Notes under the pieces: generated by a model
The model's database searches: none
Seen by the model: the letters and a program-made list of their open reading frames with translations, nothing else
Told to the model about the DNA's origin: nothing
Assembly (NCBI GenBank): GCA_049607205.1
Contig: JBMYWH010000030.1
Span: 1-22,688, forward strand
Reading direction: 5' to 3'
Source of the DNA: JBELHR01 sp049607205
Lineage (GTDB): Bacteria; Bacteroidota; Bacteroidia; Flavobacteriales; Flavobacteriaceae
Length of the DNA stretch: 22,688 nucleotides
Translations under genes and position numbers: made by a program
Part shown: one piece after another, positions 15,506-22,388 of the stretch
Numbering within the stretch: the stretch's first letter is position 1
Layout of the letters: each line of letters opens with the position of its first letter

Positions 15506-15961
15506 ATCAATGGCAGTATCGTCTTTGACCGAGGCCATAACGAAGGAAGATTGCACATTAGATACGTTGGGGATGCGTGCCAATTGCTTCACTATAAAAT
15601 CCTGAAAGGACTCCATATCGGTACTCCTTACTCTTAACAGGTAATCGTGATTCCCAGCGATATGATAACAGCTTTCTACCATGGGAAGCTGTTTTATTTT
15701 TGCCTCAAATTTCTTAATGAGTTCCTCTGAATGATGTTCTAAAGTTACCTGACAGAAGGCTTCTAAGTTTCTGTTTAGTTTTTTTGCATCGCAAATAGCA
15801 ACGAACTTCTTGATATATCCTTGCTTTTCCAATCTTCTGATACGTTCAAAAGTCGGACTTGTACTAAGGCCAATTTGCATGGCCAAAGCCTTATTACTGA
15901 TCTTCGAGTCTCTTTGTAAAACTTCTAAAATCTTAAGGTCAATGGAATCTAATGCTTTCAT
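15497..15961 (-). CDS. Lrp/AsnC family transcriptional regulator
   Basis: This 154-residue regulator is of normal length. The N-terminal AsnC-type winged helix-turn-helix (about 1-60) starts LDSIDLKILEVLQRDSKIS and continues with GLSTSPTFERIRRLEKQGYI. The C-terminal RAM/effector domain (about 65-150) includes MVESCYHIAGNHDYLLRV. Such proteins form octamers that bind DNA in response to amino acids or related metabolites. The target is unknown. It lies 34 bases after the gluconate permease on the same strand, but a good promoter sits in that gap (15977-16007), so independent expression is likely and a gluconate role should not be assumed. Its tail overlaps the convergent hemerythrin-like gene. 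Confidence 0.93.
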   Translation of the reverse strand: MKALDSIDLKILEVLQRDSKISNKALAMQIGLSTSPTFERIRRLEKQGYIKKFVAICDAKKLNRNLEAFCQVTLEHHSEELIKKFEAKIKQLPMVESCYHIAGNHDYLLRVRSTDMESFQDFIVKQLARIPNVSNVQSSFVMASVKDDTAIDLS

Positions 15962-15976
15962 ATCTGGGATTTAATT

Positions 15977-16007
15977 CAAAAATAAACTTTTCATTTTAAG
16001 GAATCAA
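15977..16007 (-). promoter_or_regulatory. Probable promoter of the Lrp/AsnC gene
   Basis: On the minus strand, TTG (16007-16005) and TATTTTTG (15984-15977) are separated by 20 bases. This fits the Bacteroidetes -33 and -7 pattern with a perfect TAnnTTTG. The -33 part lies inside the last codons of the gntP-like gene. The start codon follows 15 bases downstream of the -7 element. Confidence 0.6.
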
Positions 16008-17297
16008 TAAGGAGAGTATCAAGGAAGTCACAAAACCACTTAGAGCTAATAGAGTTGTCATCAGGGTCCAAGACCTAAAGGTTTGTTTCTCATCCAAACC
16101 TAAATAGTTACTCACCAACCAGAATCCACTATCATTGACATGAGATAGAATTGAAGCTCCCGAGGCAATTGCCATAACGACCAAAGCTAACTGGGCAGGG
16201 CTAAGTATGACCCCCTCTAAAAGTGGAGCACATATCCCTGCTGCAGTAATCATAGCTACCGTTGCAGAGCCTTGAAGAATCCTCACTAAAGCGGCCAATA
16301 CAAAGGCTAAAACTAACAGTGGCAATCCAATCTGAGCAAAATAATTTGCCAGCATACTTCCTGCTCCTGTATTAATCAACATTTGCTTGAACACCCCACC
16401 GGCACCCGTTAAAAGAATAATAAGTCCTGCAGGCTGAAATGAAGCTCGAGAAATCTTAAGCAATTCATCAGAGCTATTGTCTTTTCTAATTCCAAGGGCA
16501 TACCAAGCTACAAGGTTGGCAATGATTAAAGCGGTAAAAGGATGACCCAATAAGGGATTATGAAAAATCGTATTACTCACAATAAGTAATAAAGGAATAA
16601 TGATAATGGCAAAAATCCACCCCACCGAAGGATCTTGATCTTGCTTTTTCTCCTCAAACAAGGAAGGAGGAGCTGCCACAAAAATCTTTTTACTAATATA
16701 TTTCCCAAACAGAGGACCACAAAGAATTGCAGTAGGAATACTCACGAGAAATCCCATAATAATCACCCATCCCAAGTCGGCATCTAAAATATCTGCAACG
16801 GCTACGGGACCTGGAGTGGGAGGAATAAATGTATGTGTAATTGCCAGTCCGGCTAAAAGAGGAATGGCATAAAGTAAAATACTCTTGCCAGTCTTGCGTT
16901 GCAAGGCATAGATAAGGGGTACTAAGATAATAAAGGCCACGTCAAAAAACACGGGAATGGCTACAACAAATCCTGTAATCATCAGTGCCCAACTTGCTCT
17001 TTTTTCTCCGAAGAGCTTGAGGCTATACCTGGCCAAAACCTCAGCTCCTCCTGCATTTTCTAATAAGGCACCGAACATGGCTCCTAAGCCCACAACCACC
17101 GCTACAAACCCTAAGGTCGAGCCCATTCCCTCTTTCATAGTTTCTAGAATCTCCAAGGCAGGCATGCCCGAAAACAATCCTACACAGATACTGGCGATTA
17201 ATAGGCTAATAAATGCGGGGAGCTTAAACTTTAAGATTAAAACAAGAAGTAAAGCAAGCCCTCCTATTACTGCGAATAACAATTGATAATCGATCAT
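15996..17297 (-). CDS. gntP: GntP family gluconate:H+ symporter
   Basis: This inner-membrane permease has about 433 residues and 12 or so hydrophobic segments spread over the whole length. GntP-family features include FKLPAFISLLIASICVGL and EGMGSTLGFVAVVVGLGAMF near the N-terminus, HTFIPPTPGPVAVADIL near 160-180, RILQGSATVAMITAAGI, and the C-terminal SHVNDSGFWLVSNYLGL. It would import D-gluconate with a proton. Two starts are possible. The ATG at 17297 overlaps the dehydrogenase stop in a classic ATGA junction and is chosen; an in-frame ATG at 17309 would add MASY. It is the third gene of the gntK-gnd-gntP unit. Related substrates of the family, such as fructuronate or glycerate, cannot be excluded from the protein alone, but the neighbours make gluconate the best fit. 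Confidence 0.93.
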   Translation of the reverse strand: MIDYQLLFAVIGGLALLLVLILKFKLPAFISLLIASICVGLFSGMPALEILETMKEGMGSTLGFVAVVVGLGAMFGALLENAGGAEVLARYSLKLFGEKRASWALMITGFVVAIPVFFDVAFIILVPLIYALQRKTGKSILLYAIPLLAGLAITHTFIPPTPGPVAVADILDADLGWVIIMGFLVSIPTAILCGPLFGKYISKKIFVAAPPSLFEEKKQDQDPSVGWIFAIIIIPLLLIVSNTIFHNPLLGHPFTALIIANLVAWYALGIRKDNSSDELLKISRASFQPAGLIILLTGAGGVFKQMLINTGAGSMLANYFAQIGLPLLVLAFVLAALVRILQGSATVAMITAAGICAPLLEGVILSPAQLALVVMAIASGASILSHVNDSGFWLVSNYLGLDEKQTFRSWTLMTTLLALSGFVTSLILSLLIP

Positions 17298-18628
17298 ATA
17301 GCTGGCCATTTAGTGTGGAAAAACACTCCTCTCGGTGCTGTTCTTTTTTCATAAGTATGTGCTCCGAAGGCATCTCTAAGCCCTTGAATCAAATGGGCAC
17401 TAGATTCTCCTTGTTGCATACCTGTTTCATAGGTCCAACTGGCGGTGAAACAGGGAATATATTTGTGATTTAGAGCTGCAAATTCTATTAATTTATGATA
17501 GCTCACGTTGTTACGAGGCTGTTTCCAAGCCCACAAGCCATCCTCCAGGTCCTGACCGAGTAACTCTTGAAGAAACTCTGAAGCGACTATTGAACCTTTA
17601 GACCAAGACTTAACAACCTTCTTAAGGTCTATATTCCATCCGAGATCCTCTGAAACGGTACGAATCAAAACCAAGGCTTGCTGATGATTAATCCGAGTAG
17701 CCCTTTTATATAATTCATAAAGTAAGTCTAAATCTTCGAAAGCTGTACCTGATGGTCTATCTTGATGTAATGCCATGCGCTGGGCTTTACAAGAAGAAGT
17801 AATTCTAGCATTTACAGCGGCTTGGGCTATGGAATAATTCACGCCGAACTCCAATGCGGTTTGAGCCGTCCAAGCTCCGGTTCCTTTTGAACCTGCAACA
17901 TCTAAAATTTCGTCTAATATGAATACTTCATCTTCTTTAAAGCTTGAAACCTCTAAAGCCGTTCTCACTAAAAAAGAATCTATCTCCGGGTGAAGCTCAA
18001 GTCCTTTGCGCAAAAAATTATTTAAAGCGGTTCTTGAACCTAGAATTTCAAATATTTCGACTAAGAGTTGCATCTGTCCATATTCTAGACCGTTATGTAC
18101 CATTTTTACAAAATGTCCAGATCCTTCAGGACCTAAATAGGGCGCAAATGAATTGCCTTTGAGTAGATCTAAAATTGGTTTCATTTTCTGATAGGAATCA
18201 AACTCTCCTCCTACCATCATTGCTGGGCCTAATAAAGCACCACGCTCTCCTCCTGATATTCCTATACCTAAATAGTTCTCATAAAGTTTCGCACGGCGAT
18301 TACTGTCCTTATAAAAAGAATTACCCCCATCACAGAAGATTGTCCCTTTAGGTTTCAAGGAGGCAATGCTTTCTAAAACCTCATCAACTATGGGGCCTGC
18401 AGGAAGCATTGAAATAATTCTCGGGCTGTCTTGAAAGGCTTTAAAGAATTCATTCCAATCACTGTAAAGTTGAATATTCAAATCCTCATACCGTTTGATA
18501 AACTCCCTTAAAACTTTAACTTCTTCTGGGTGATCACGATTGAATGCAATTACCGAAATTCCTTTTTGAGCCGCATTCACCGCTAAACTCTTACCCATTA
18601 CACCAAGTCCTATAATTCCTAATTCCAT
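17294..18628 (-). CDS. gnd: 6-phosphogluconate dehydrogenase, decarboxylating
   Basis: This 444-residue enzyme converts 6-phosphogluconate to ribulose 5-phosphate and CO2 with NAD(P)+. Motifs are the N-terminal Rossmann GIIGLGVMG (residues 4-12), FCDGGNSFYKDSNRR (about 98-112), GISGGERGALLGPAMM with the substrate-binding SGG (about 123-138), the catalytic VKMVHNGLEYGQMQLL (Lys, His, Asn), AGSKGTGAWTAQTALEFGV, and the C-terminal FGAHTYEKRTAPRGVFFHT. It is somewhat shorter than the 468-residue enterobacterial enzyme, but no motif is missing. It overlaps the gluconokinase stop by 10 bases and the permease start by 4. That places it in a gluconate catabolic operon rather than beside zwf and pgl, suggesting a dedicated gluconate route. 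Confidence 0.96.
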   Translation of the reverse strand: MELGIIGLGVMGKSLAVNAAQKGISVIAFNRDHPEEVKVLREFIKRYEDLNIQLYSDWNEFFKAFQDSPRIISMLPAGPIVDEVLESIASLKPKGTIFCDGGNSFYKDSNRRAKLYENYLGIGISGGERGALLGPAMMVGGEFDSYQKMKPILDLLKGNSFAPYLGPEGSGHFVKMVHNGLEYGQMQLLVEIFEILGSRTALNNFLRKGLELHPEIDSFLVRTALEVSSFKEDEVFILDEILDVAGSKGTGAWTAQTALEFGVNYSIAQAAVNARITSSCKAQRMALHQDRPSGTAFEDLDLLYELYKRATRINHQQALVLIRTVSEDLGWNIDLKKVVKSWSKGSIVASEFLQELLGQDLEDGLWAWKQPRNNVSYHKLIEFAALNHKYIPCFTASWTYETGMQQGESSAHLIQGLRDAFGAHTYEKRTAPRGVFFHTKWPAI

Positions 18629-19116
18629 AAGTTGTGATTTAAATAATTTGTGATTTTAGAAACGACTTGTTTTAATTGAAGTTCTGAACTTATATGAAGA
18701 CCGTAGTCGGGAATCTCCAGAGTATCCAATTGACTCTTAAGCAGAGAACTCGGCATGAAGTGTGTCCTTCTTCTCATTCTCCCCTCTAAAACCTCATAGG
18801 AGGCCTGTAATACCACTACTTTTAAGTTATATATATTAGATCGAAGCTGTTCTCTATAGGATTCTTTCAATGCGGAACAGGCTAAAACTATTGAAGAGTT
18901 CTGAACTTCCATATGAGCTCTTATCGCTTGGAGCCAAGGAAGCCTATCTTGGTCATTTAGAGGAATTCCTTGAGACATTTTAATCACATTAGGCTGTGGG
19001 TGAAAATCATCTGCGTCAATAAATATAGCGTTCATCTCTTGAGCAAGGGCCTTGGAAACTGTGGTTTTACCCGTACCACTCACTCCCATAACCAAAATAA
19101 CTTCTAAGTTGTTCAT
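18619..19116 (-). CDS. gntK: Gluconokinase (GntK type)
   Basis: With the start at 19116 this is a 165-residue P-loop kinase, the usual length for the family. It phosphorylates gluconate to 6-phosphogluconate using ATP. Motifs are Walker A GVSGTGKTT at residues 11-19, IDADDFHP, PLNDQDRLPWL, LACSALKESYR, GRMRRRTHFMP and LLKSQLDTLE. The frame is open to an ATG at 19182, but that 22-residue extension has no family match and would be translated across the upstream gene's terminator hairpin (19127-19150). The internal ATG giving MNNLEVILVMG is therefore preferred. It is the first gene of the gluconate operon. A TATACTTG (19127-19120, minus strand) only four bases before the start codon may be the -7 element of a nearly leaderless transcript, but no -33 is evident. 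Confidence 0.93.
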   Translation of the reverse strand: MNNLEVILVMGVSGTGKTTVSKALAQEMNAIFIDADDFHPQPNVIKMSQGIPLNDQDRLPWLQAIRAHMEVQNSSIVLACSALKESYREQLRSNIYNLKVVVLQASYEVLEGRMRRRTHFMPSSLLKSQLDTLEIPDYGLHISSELQLKQVVSKITNYLNHNLWN

Positions 19117-19126
19117 ATACAAGTAT

Positions 19127-19150
19127 AAAAAAAAGGACCGAAGTCCTTTT
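19127..19150 (-). terminator. Rho-independent terminator of ettA with a UUCG tetraloop
   Basis: Read on the minus strand, AAAAGGAC (19150-19143), loop TTCG and GTCCTTTT (19138-19131) form a perfect stem, and the T tract continues to 19127. The closing C(UUCG)G is the well-known exceptionally stable tetraloop. It begins 35 bases after the ettA stop and ends 10 bases before the gluconokinase start codon. Confidence 0.93.
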
Positions 19151-19185
19151 GTAGTATATTTCACTGAAATATTTTGTGTCAACTC

Positions 19186-20877
19186 TTAACGAGTCAATTT
19201 CTTGTATTTGATACGTTTCGGAATCAAATCTCCTCCGAGACGCTTCTTCTTGTTTTCCTCATAATCAGAGAAAGAACCTTCAAAGAAATAAACTTGAGAA
19301 TCTCCTTCAAAAGACAAGATATGAGTACATACTCTATCTAGGAACCAACGGTCGTGAGAAATAATCACAGCACATCCAGCAAAATTCTCCAATCCTTCCT
19401 CTAGGGCTCTTAGGGTATTTACATCCAAATCATTGGTCGGTTCATCGAGTAATAATACGTTTCCTTCTTCCTTCAAGGTCATTGCCATATGAAGACGGTT
19501 ACGCTCCCCTCCTGATAGCAGACTTACCTTTTTATTTTGTTCAGATCCGTTGAAATTAAAACGAGACAAATAGGCTCTTGAATTTACCATACGTCCTCCC
19601 ATCATGATCTGCTCCTGTCCATCTGAGAAGTTTTCCCAAATTGATTTTTCAGGATCAATGTTTGAGTGTCCCTGATCTACATAAGCGATTTTTGCAGTTT
19701 CACCCACATTGAAGTTTCCTCCATCAGGTTCAACTTCTTTAGTAATCATTCTAAATATAGTAGACTTACCAACTCCATTAGGTCCAATGATACCTACAAT
19801 ACCATTTTGAGGTAAGTTGAAATTTAAATCATCGTAAAGTAGTTTTTCGCCGTAGGCCTTAGCAACCCCTTTAGCCTCGATTACATTAGTTCCAAGTCTC
19901 GGACCATTTGGAATATAGATTTCCAATTTCTCTTCAATCTGTCTTTGATCTTGATTTAATAATCTATCATAGTTAGACAAACGTGCTTTAGACTTACTCT
20001 GTCTTCCTTTAGCACCCTGTCTTACCCAATCCAACTCTCGCTCAAGAGTCTTCTGACGTTTAGAAGCTTGTTTTTCTTCCTGTGCTAAACGCTTAGATTT
20101 CTGATCCAACCAAGAAGAATAATTTCCCTTCCAAGGAATCCCTTCTCCACGGTCTAATTCAAGAATCCAACCCGCTACATTATCTAAGAAATAACGGTCA
20201 TGCGTAATACAAATAACAGTTCCCTTATATTGTGCCAAGTGATGCTCTAACCAATGTACTGATTCAGCATCCAAGTGGTTAGTAGGCTCATCTAATAATA
20301 AAATATCTGGCTCTTGTAATAATAGTCTACACAAAGCGGCACGTCTTGCTTCCCCCCCTGAACATTCTTTGATCAAACGTTCTGGCTCCGGAGTTCTTAA
20401 GGCGTCCATTGCGATTTCCAGTTTGGTATCAAGTTCCCAAGCATTAGAAGCATCAATTTGATCTTGAAGTTCTGCTTGCTTTTTCATCAACTCGTCCATT
20501 TTATCCGGATCAGAATACACTTCTTCTAAACCAAACATATCGTTGATCTTATTGTATTCCTCTAAAATAGCTACCGTTTCTGCTGCTCCTTCCTTTACGA
20601 TTTCCAATACAGTCTTCTCCGGGTCTAGTTCTGGTTCTTGCTCTAAATATCCAACAGAATAGCCTTTAGAAAAAGAGATGTCTCCTTGATAATCCGTATC
20701 GCGACCTGCAATAATTCTCAAAAGGGATGACTTACCAGATCCATTAAGACCTAAGATTCCAATTTTTGCTCCGTAAAAGAAACTCAAATGGATATTCTTT
20801 AATACTTGTTTTCCTGTACTTTTATAGGTTTTTGACAACCCTGACATGGAAAAAATGACTTTTTTATCGTCTGACAT
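19186..20877 (-). CDS. ettA: EttA, energy-dependent translational throttle ABC-F ATPase
   Basis: This 563-residue soluble ABC-F protein has two ATP-binding domains and no membrane part. Domain 1 has Walker A GLNGSGKS at 43-50, signature CSGGEARRAAL and Walker B LLLDEPTNHLDAES. Domain 2 has Walker A GPNGVGKST near 365, signature LSGGERNRLHMAM and Walker B LLLDEPTNDLDVNT. The EttA-type arm insert in domain 1 (about 95-140) and the linker with KGRQSKSKARLSNYDRLL, which reaches toward P-site tRNA, are both present. EttA binds the ribosomal E site and gates entry into elongation according to the ATP/ADP ratio. Both catalytic glutamates after Walker B are intact. It is monocistronic, with its own upstream region shared divergently with the FKBP genes, and terminates at 19127-19150. 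Confidence 0.96.
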   Translation of the reverse strand: MSDDKKVIFSMSGLSKTYKSTGKQVLKNIHLSFFYGAKIGILGLNGSGKSSLLRIIAGRDTDYQGDISFSKGYSVGYLEQEPELDPEKTVLEIVKEGAAETVAILEEYNKINDMFGLEEVYSDPDKMDELMKKQAELQDQIDASNAWELDTKLEIAMDALRTPEPERLIKECSGGEARRAALCRLLLQEPDILLLDEPTNHLDAESVHWLEHHLAQYKGTVICITHDRYFLDNVAGWILELDRGEGIPWKGNYSSWLDQKSKRLAQEEKQASKRQKTLERELDWVRQGAKGRQSKSKARLSNYDRLLNQDQRQIEEKLEIYIPNGPRLGTNVIEAKGVAKAYGEKLLYDDLNFNLPQNGIVGIIGPNGVGKSTIFRMITKEVEPDGGNFNVGETAKIAYVDQGHSNIDPEKSIWENFSDGQEQIMMGGRMVNSRAYLSRFNFNGSEQNKKVSLLSGGERNRLHMAMTLKEEGNVLLLDEPTNDLDVNTLRALEEGLENFAGCAVIISHDRWFLDRVCTHILSFEGDSQVYFFEGSFSDYEENKKKRLGGDLIPKRIKYKKLTR

Positions 20878-20899
20878 GCGGTGTAATTTTAATTTTGAA

Positions 20900-20907
20900 C
20901 AAATATC
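20900..20907 (-). promoter_or_regulatory. Possible -7 element for ettA
   Basis: On the minus strand GATATTTG matches TAnnTTTG except for its first base and lies 22 bases upstream of the ettA start. No clear TTG -33 is present at the expected distance, so this is tentative. The 113-base divergent gap (20878-20990) holds nothing else recognisable apart from the FKBP promoter. Confidence 0.35.
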
Positions 20908-20962
20908 GTTATAATTCCCTAAATTTTAGAATTGCCTTAAGATAAAAATCTTCCTAAAATTA

Positions 20963-20970
20963 TATTTTTG
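20963..20970 (+). promoter_or_regulatory. -7 element (TATTTTTG) for the tandem FKBP lipoprotein genes
   Basis: TATTTTTG is a perfect TAnnTTTG and lies 20 bases before the first FKBP start codon at 20991. A TTG occurs at 20932-20934, but the 28-base spacer is long, so the -33 contribution is uncertain. Confidence 0.55.
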
Positions 20971-20990
20971 TCATTCTTAACAACTTAATT

Positions 20991-21446
20991 ATGAAAAAAA
21001 TACTGCCTTTATTGATCTTGATGATCACCCTAATCTCTTGTACGGAAGACAATGTGGACTATGTCTTAAAAAACGAACAAGAAATTCAAGCCTATTTGAG
21101 TGAAAACAATATTGATGCTGTGCCTACTGGAACAGGTTTATACTATTACGAAGTAACGGAAGGAGAAGGTCCTCAAGCTACATCAAGTTCCACTGTAAGT
21201 ATTCGATACACAGGATACTTTTTAGATGGAAATGTATTTGATCAAAATGTAGAAGAACCTATCACTTTAGATCTTGATTACACAATTGAAGGCTTTTCGG
21301 AAGGAATTGGTCTTATGAAAGAAGGAGGATCAGCAACTTTATTCATCCCCTCACATCTAGGATACGGATCTTTACCCTTTAATGGGATTCCAGGAGGGTC
21401 GGTATTAATATTTGATGTAAATTTAGATGAAATAATAAGTGAATAA
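20991..21446 (+). CDS. FKBP-type peptidyl-prolyl isomerase lipoprotein (first of a tandem pair)
   Basis: This 151-residue protein has a lipoprotein signal (residues 1-16) and lipobox LISC with Cys17 as the lipidation site. A short linker and one FKBP domain (about 50-150) follow. Active-site positions compared with human FKBP12 look well kept: Tyr in RYTGY (Tyr26), Phe-Asp in NVFDQN (Phe36, Asp37), the TIEGFSEGIG turn (Val55-Ile56 region, with Phe for Trp59), Tyr in LGYGS (Tyr82) and Phe in LIFDV (Phe99). It is probably an active prolyl isomerase assisting folding of exported proteins. The acidic residues directly after the cysteine (TED) resemble the surface-export signal reported for Bacteroidetes lipoproteins, so surface exposure is possible. 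The stop overlaps the next start by one base. Confidence 0.92.
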   Translation: MKKILPLLILMITLISCTEDNVDYVLKNEQEIQAYLSENNIDAVPTGTGLYYYEVTEGEGPQATSSSTVSIRYTGYFLDGNVFDQNVEEPITLDLDYTIEGFSEGIGLMKEGGSATLFIPSHLGYGSLPFNGIPGGSVLIFDVNLDEIISE

Positions 21447-21898
21447 TGAAAAACTTCAGCCTATTTATACTTTCTAGTCTATTATTGGTTTCTTGTTATG
21501 GTCCAGAAGTCGACTATAGCGAAGCCAATGATCAAGAAATTCAAGATTATTTAGAAGCTAATGATTTAGAAGCGACTAAAACTGAATCGGGTCTTTATTA
21601 TCATATTGACCAACAAGGAGAAGGTCCTAACGCGACTCTAACTTCTACGGTTAAGGTGACTTATCTAGAATATGGAACAGATGGAACAATCTACACTGAC
21701 CAGACTAAAGGACCGGTTATTTTAGATTTGGAATTCTTTCCTATAGAAGGGTTCAGCGAAGGTCTTAGCTATTTTAACAAAGGAAGTTCTGGAACACTAT
21801 ATATTCCAGCGGCCTTAGCTTATGGAGATCGAAATGTTGGAAATATACCTAAAGGTGCGGTACTGATCTATGATGTAGATCTCATCGATATTTTATAA
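21446..21898 (+). CDS. FKBP-like lipoprotein, diverged tandem paralogue
   Basis: This 150-residue protein is built like its upstream neighbour: lipobox LVSC with Cys17, an N-terminal linker sharing the VDY...QEIQ.YL pattern, the GLYY strand, and one FKBP domain. The likeness and abutting arrangement (TAATG) point to tandem duplication. The domain has drifted at catalytic positions: the Phe-Asp pair is Tyr-Thr (TIYTDQ), the usual YTG is YLE, and the Phe near the end is Tyr (LIYDV). Tyr26, the IEGFSEGL turn and Tyr82 (LAYGD) remain. Isomerase activity may be weak or lost, leaving a binding or chaperone role. The residues after Cys17 (YGPE) lack the acidic run of its neighbour, so it may stay on the periplasmic face. 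Confidence 0.88.
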   Translation: MKNFSLFILSSLLLVSCYGPEVDYSEANDQEIQDYLEANDLEATKTESGLYYHIDQQGEGPNATLTSTVKVTYLEYGTDGTIYTDQTKGPVILDLEFFPIEGFSEGLSYFNKGSSGTLYIPAALAYGDRNVGNIPKGAVLIYDVDLIDIL

Positions 21899-21935
21899 AA
21901 AAAAAGAGCTGTCTTATGACAGCTCTTTTTTTTAT
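21897..21935. terminator. Bidirectional terminator between the FKBP pair and marR
   Basis: AAAAAGAGCTGTC (21901-21913), loop TTAT and GACAGCTCTTTTT (21918-21930) form a perfect 13-bp stem. It has a T tract to 21933 on the plus side and a matching A tract (21897-21905) that reads as T on the minus strand. It serves both convergent units; the stems abut or nearly abut both stop codons. Confidence 0.95.
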
Positions 21936-22387
21936 TTATTAGGGTTGAAATCCCTGAGGACATCCAACATCCTATTGAATTCTTTGAACTCTTTTTCACT
22001 AAGTGCAGTATAAAGATCTTCAAACCACTCTAACTTAATTTGATCTAATAAGGCTAATCCTTCGGAAGTGATCTTTACTTCCACAATCCTCTTATCCGTT
22101 TTATTTCGATCTCGATGTACAAGGTTTTTTAAAACTAACTTATCCAATAATCGTGTTGTGTTCGGAGATTTCTCAACCATTCGGTTTCTTACTTCCTGCA
22201 CAGCAAGAGCTTCTCCTGATCCTCTTAAGATTCTTAAAATATTATATTGAGCACTTGAAATATTAAATTCCTTTAAATACTCATTACCAATTCCATTGAT
22301 ATAATTGGCCGTATACTTAAGATTTAAGAGCGCTTTATGCCCTTCAGATTGAAAGGAAGACTTTATTTCAACACCTAAATCTGCCAT
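21932..22387 (-). CDS. MarR family transcriptional regulator
   Basis: This 151-residue regulator has the MarR winged helix-turn-helix (about 40-110). It includes SSAQYNILRILRGSGEALAVQEVRNRM (helices 2-3), the recognition region KSPNTTRLLDKLVLKNLV, and the wing RDRNKTDKRIVEVKITSEG. N- and C-terminal helices form the dimer interface. MarR proteins usually repress adjacent genes and are released by small ligands or thiol oxidation. No cysteine is present, so a cysteine redox switch is excluded and a ligand mechanism is more likely. The start lies one base after the FMN-reductase stop, so the two form one minus-strand transcription unit, consistent with autoregulation and control of the reductase. 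The promoter is outside the window. Confidence 0.93.
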   Translation of the reverse strand: MADLGVEIKSSFQSEGHKALLNLKYTANYINGIGNEYLKEFNISSAQYNILRILRGSGEALAVQEVRNRMVEKSPNTTRLLDKLVLKNLVHRDRNKTDKRIVEVKITSEGLALLDQIKLEWFEDLYTALSEKEFKEFNRMLDVLRDFNPNK

Positions 22388-22388
22388 T

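Noticed and set aside
15497..19116. Lrp/AsnC gene as the dedicated regulator of the gluconate operon
   Set aside because: It has its own good promoter inside the gntP tail, and the family normally senses amino acids. Adjacency alone is not enough to assign it.
19117..19182. A 22-residue N-terminal extension of gluconokinase
   Set aside because: It has no resemblance to the family and runs across the ettA terminator hairpin. The downstream ATG gives the normal length.
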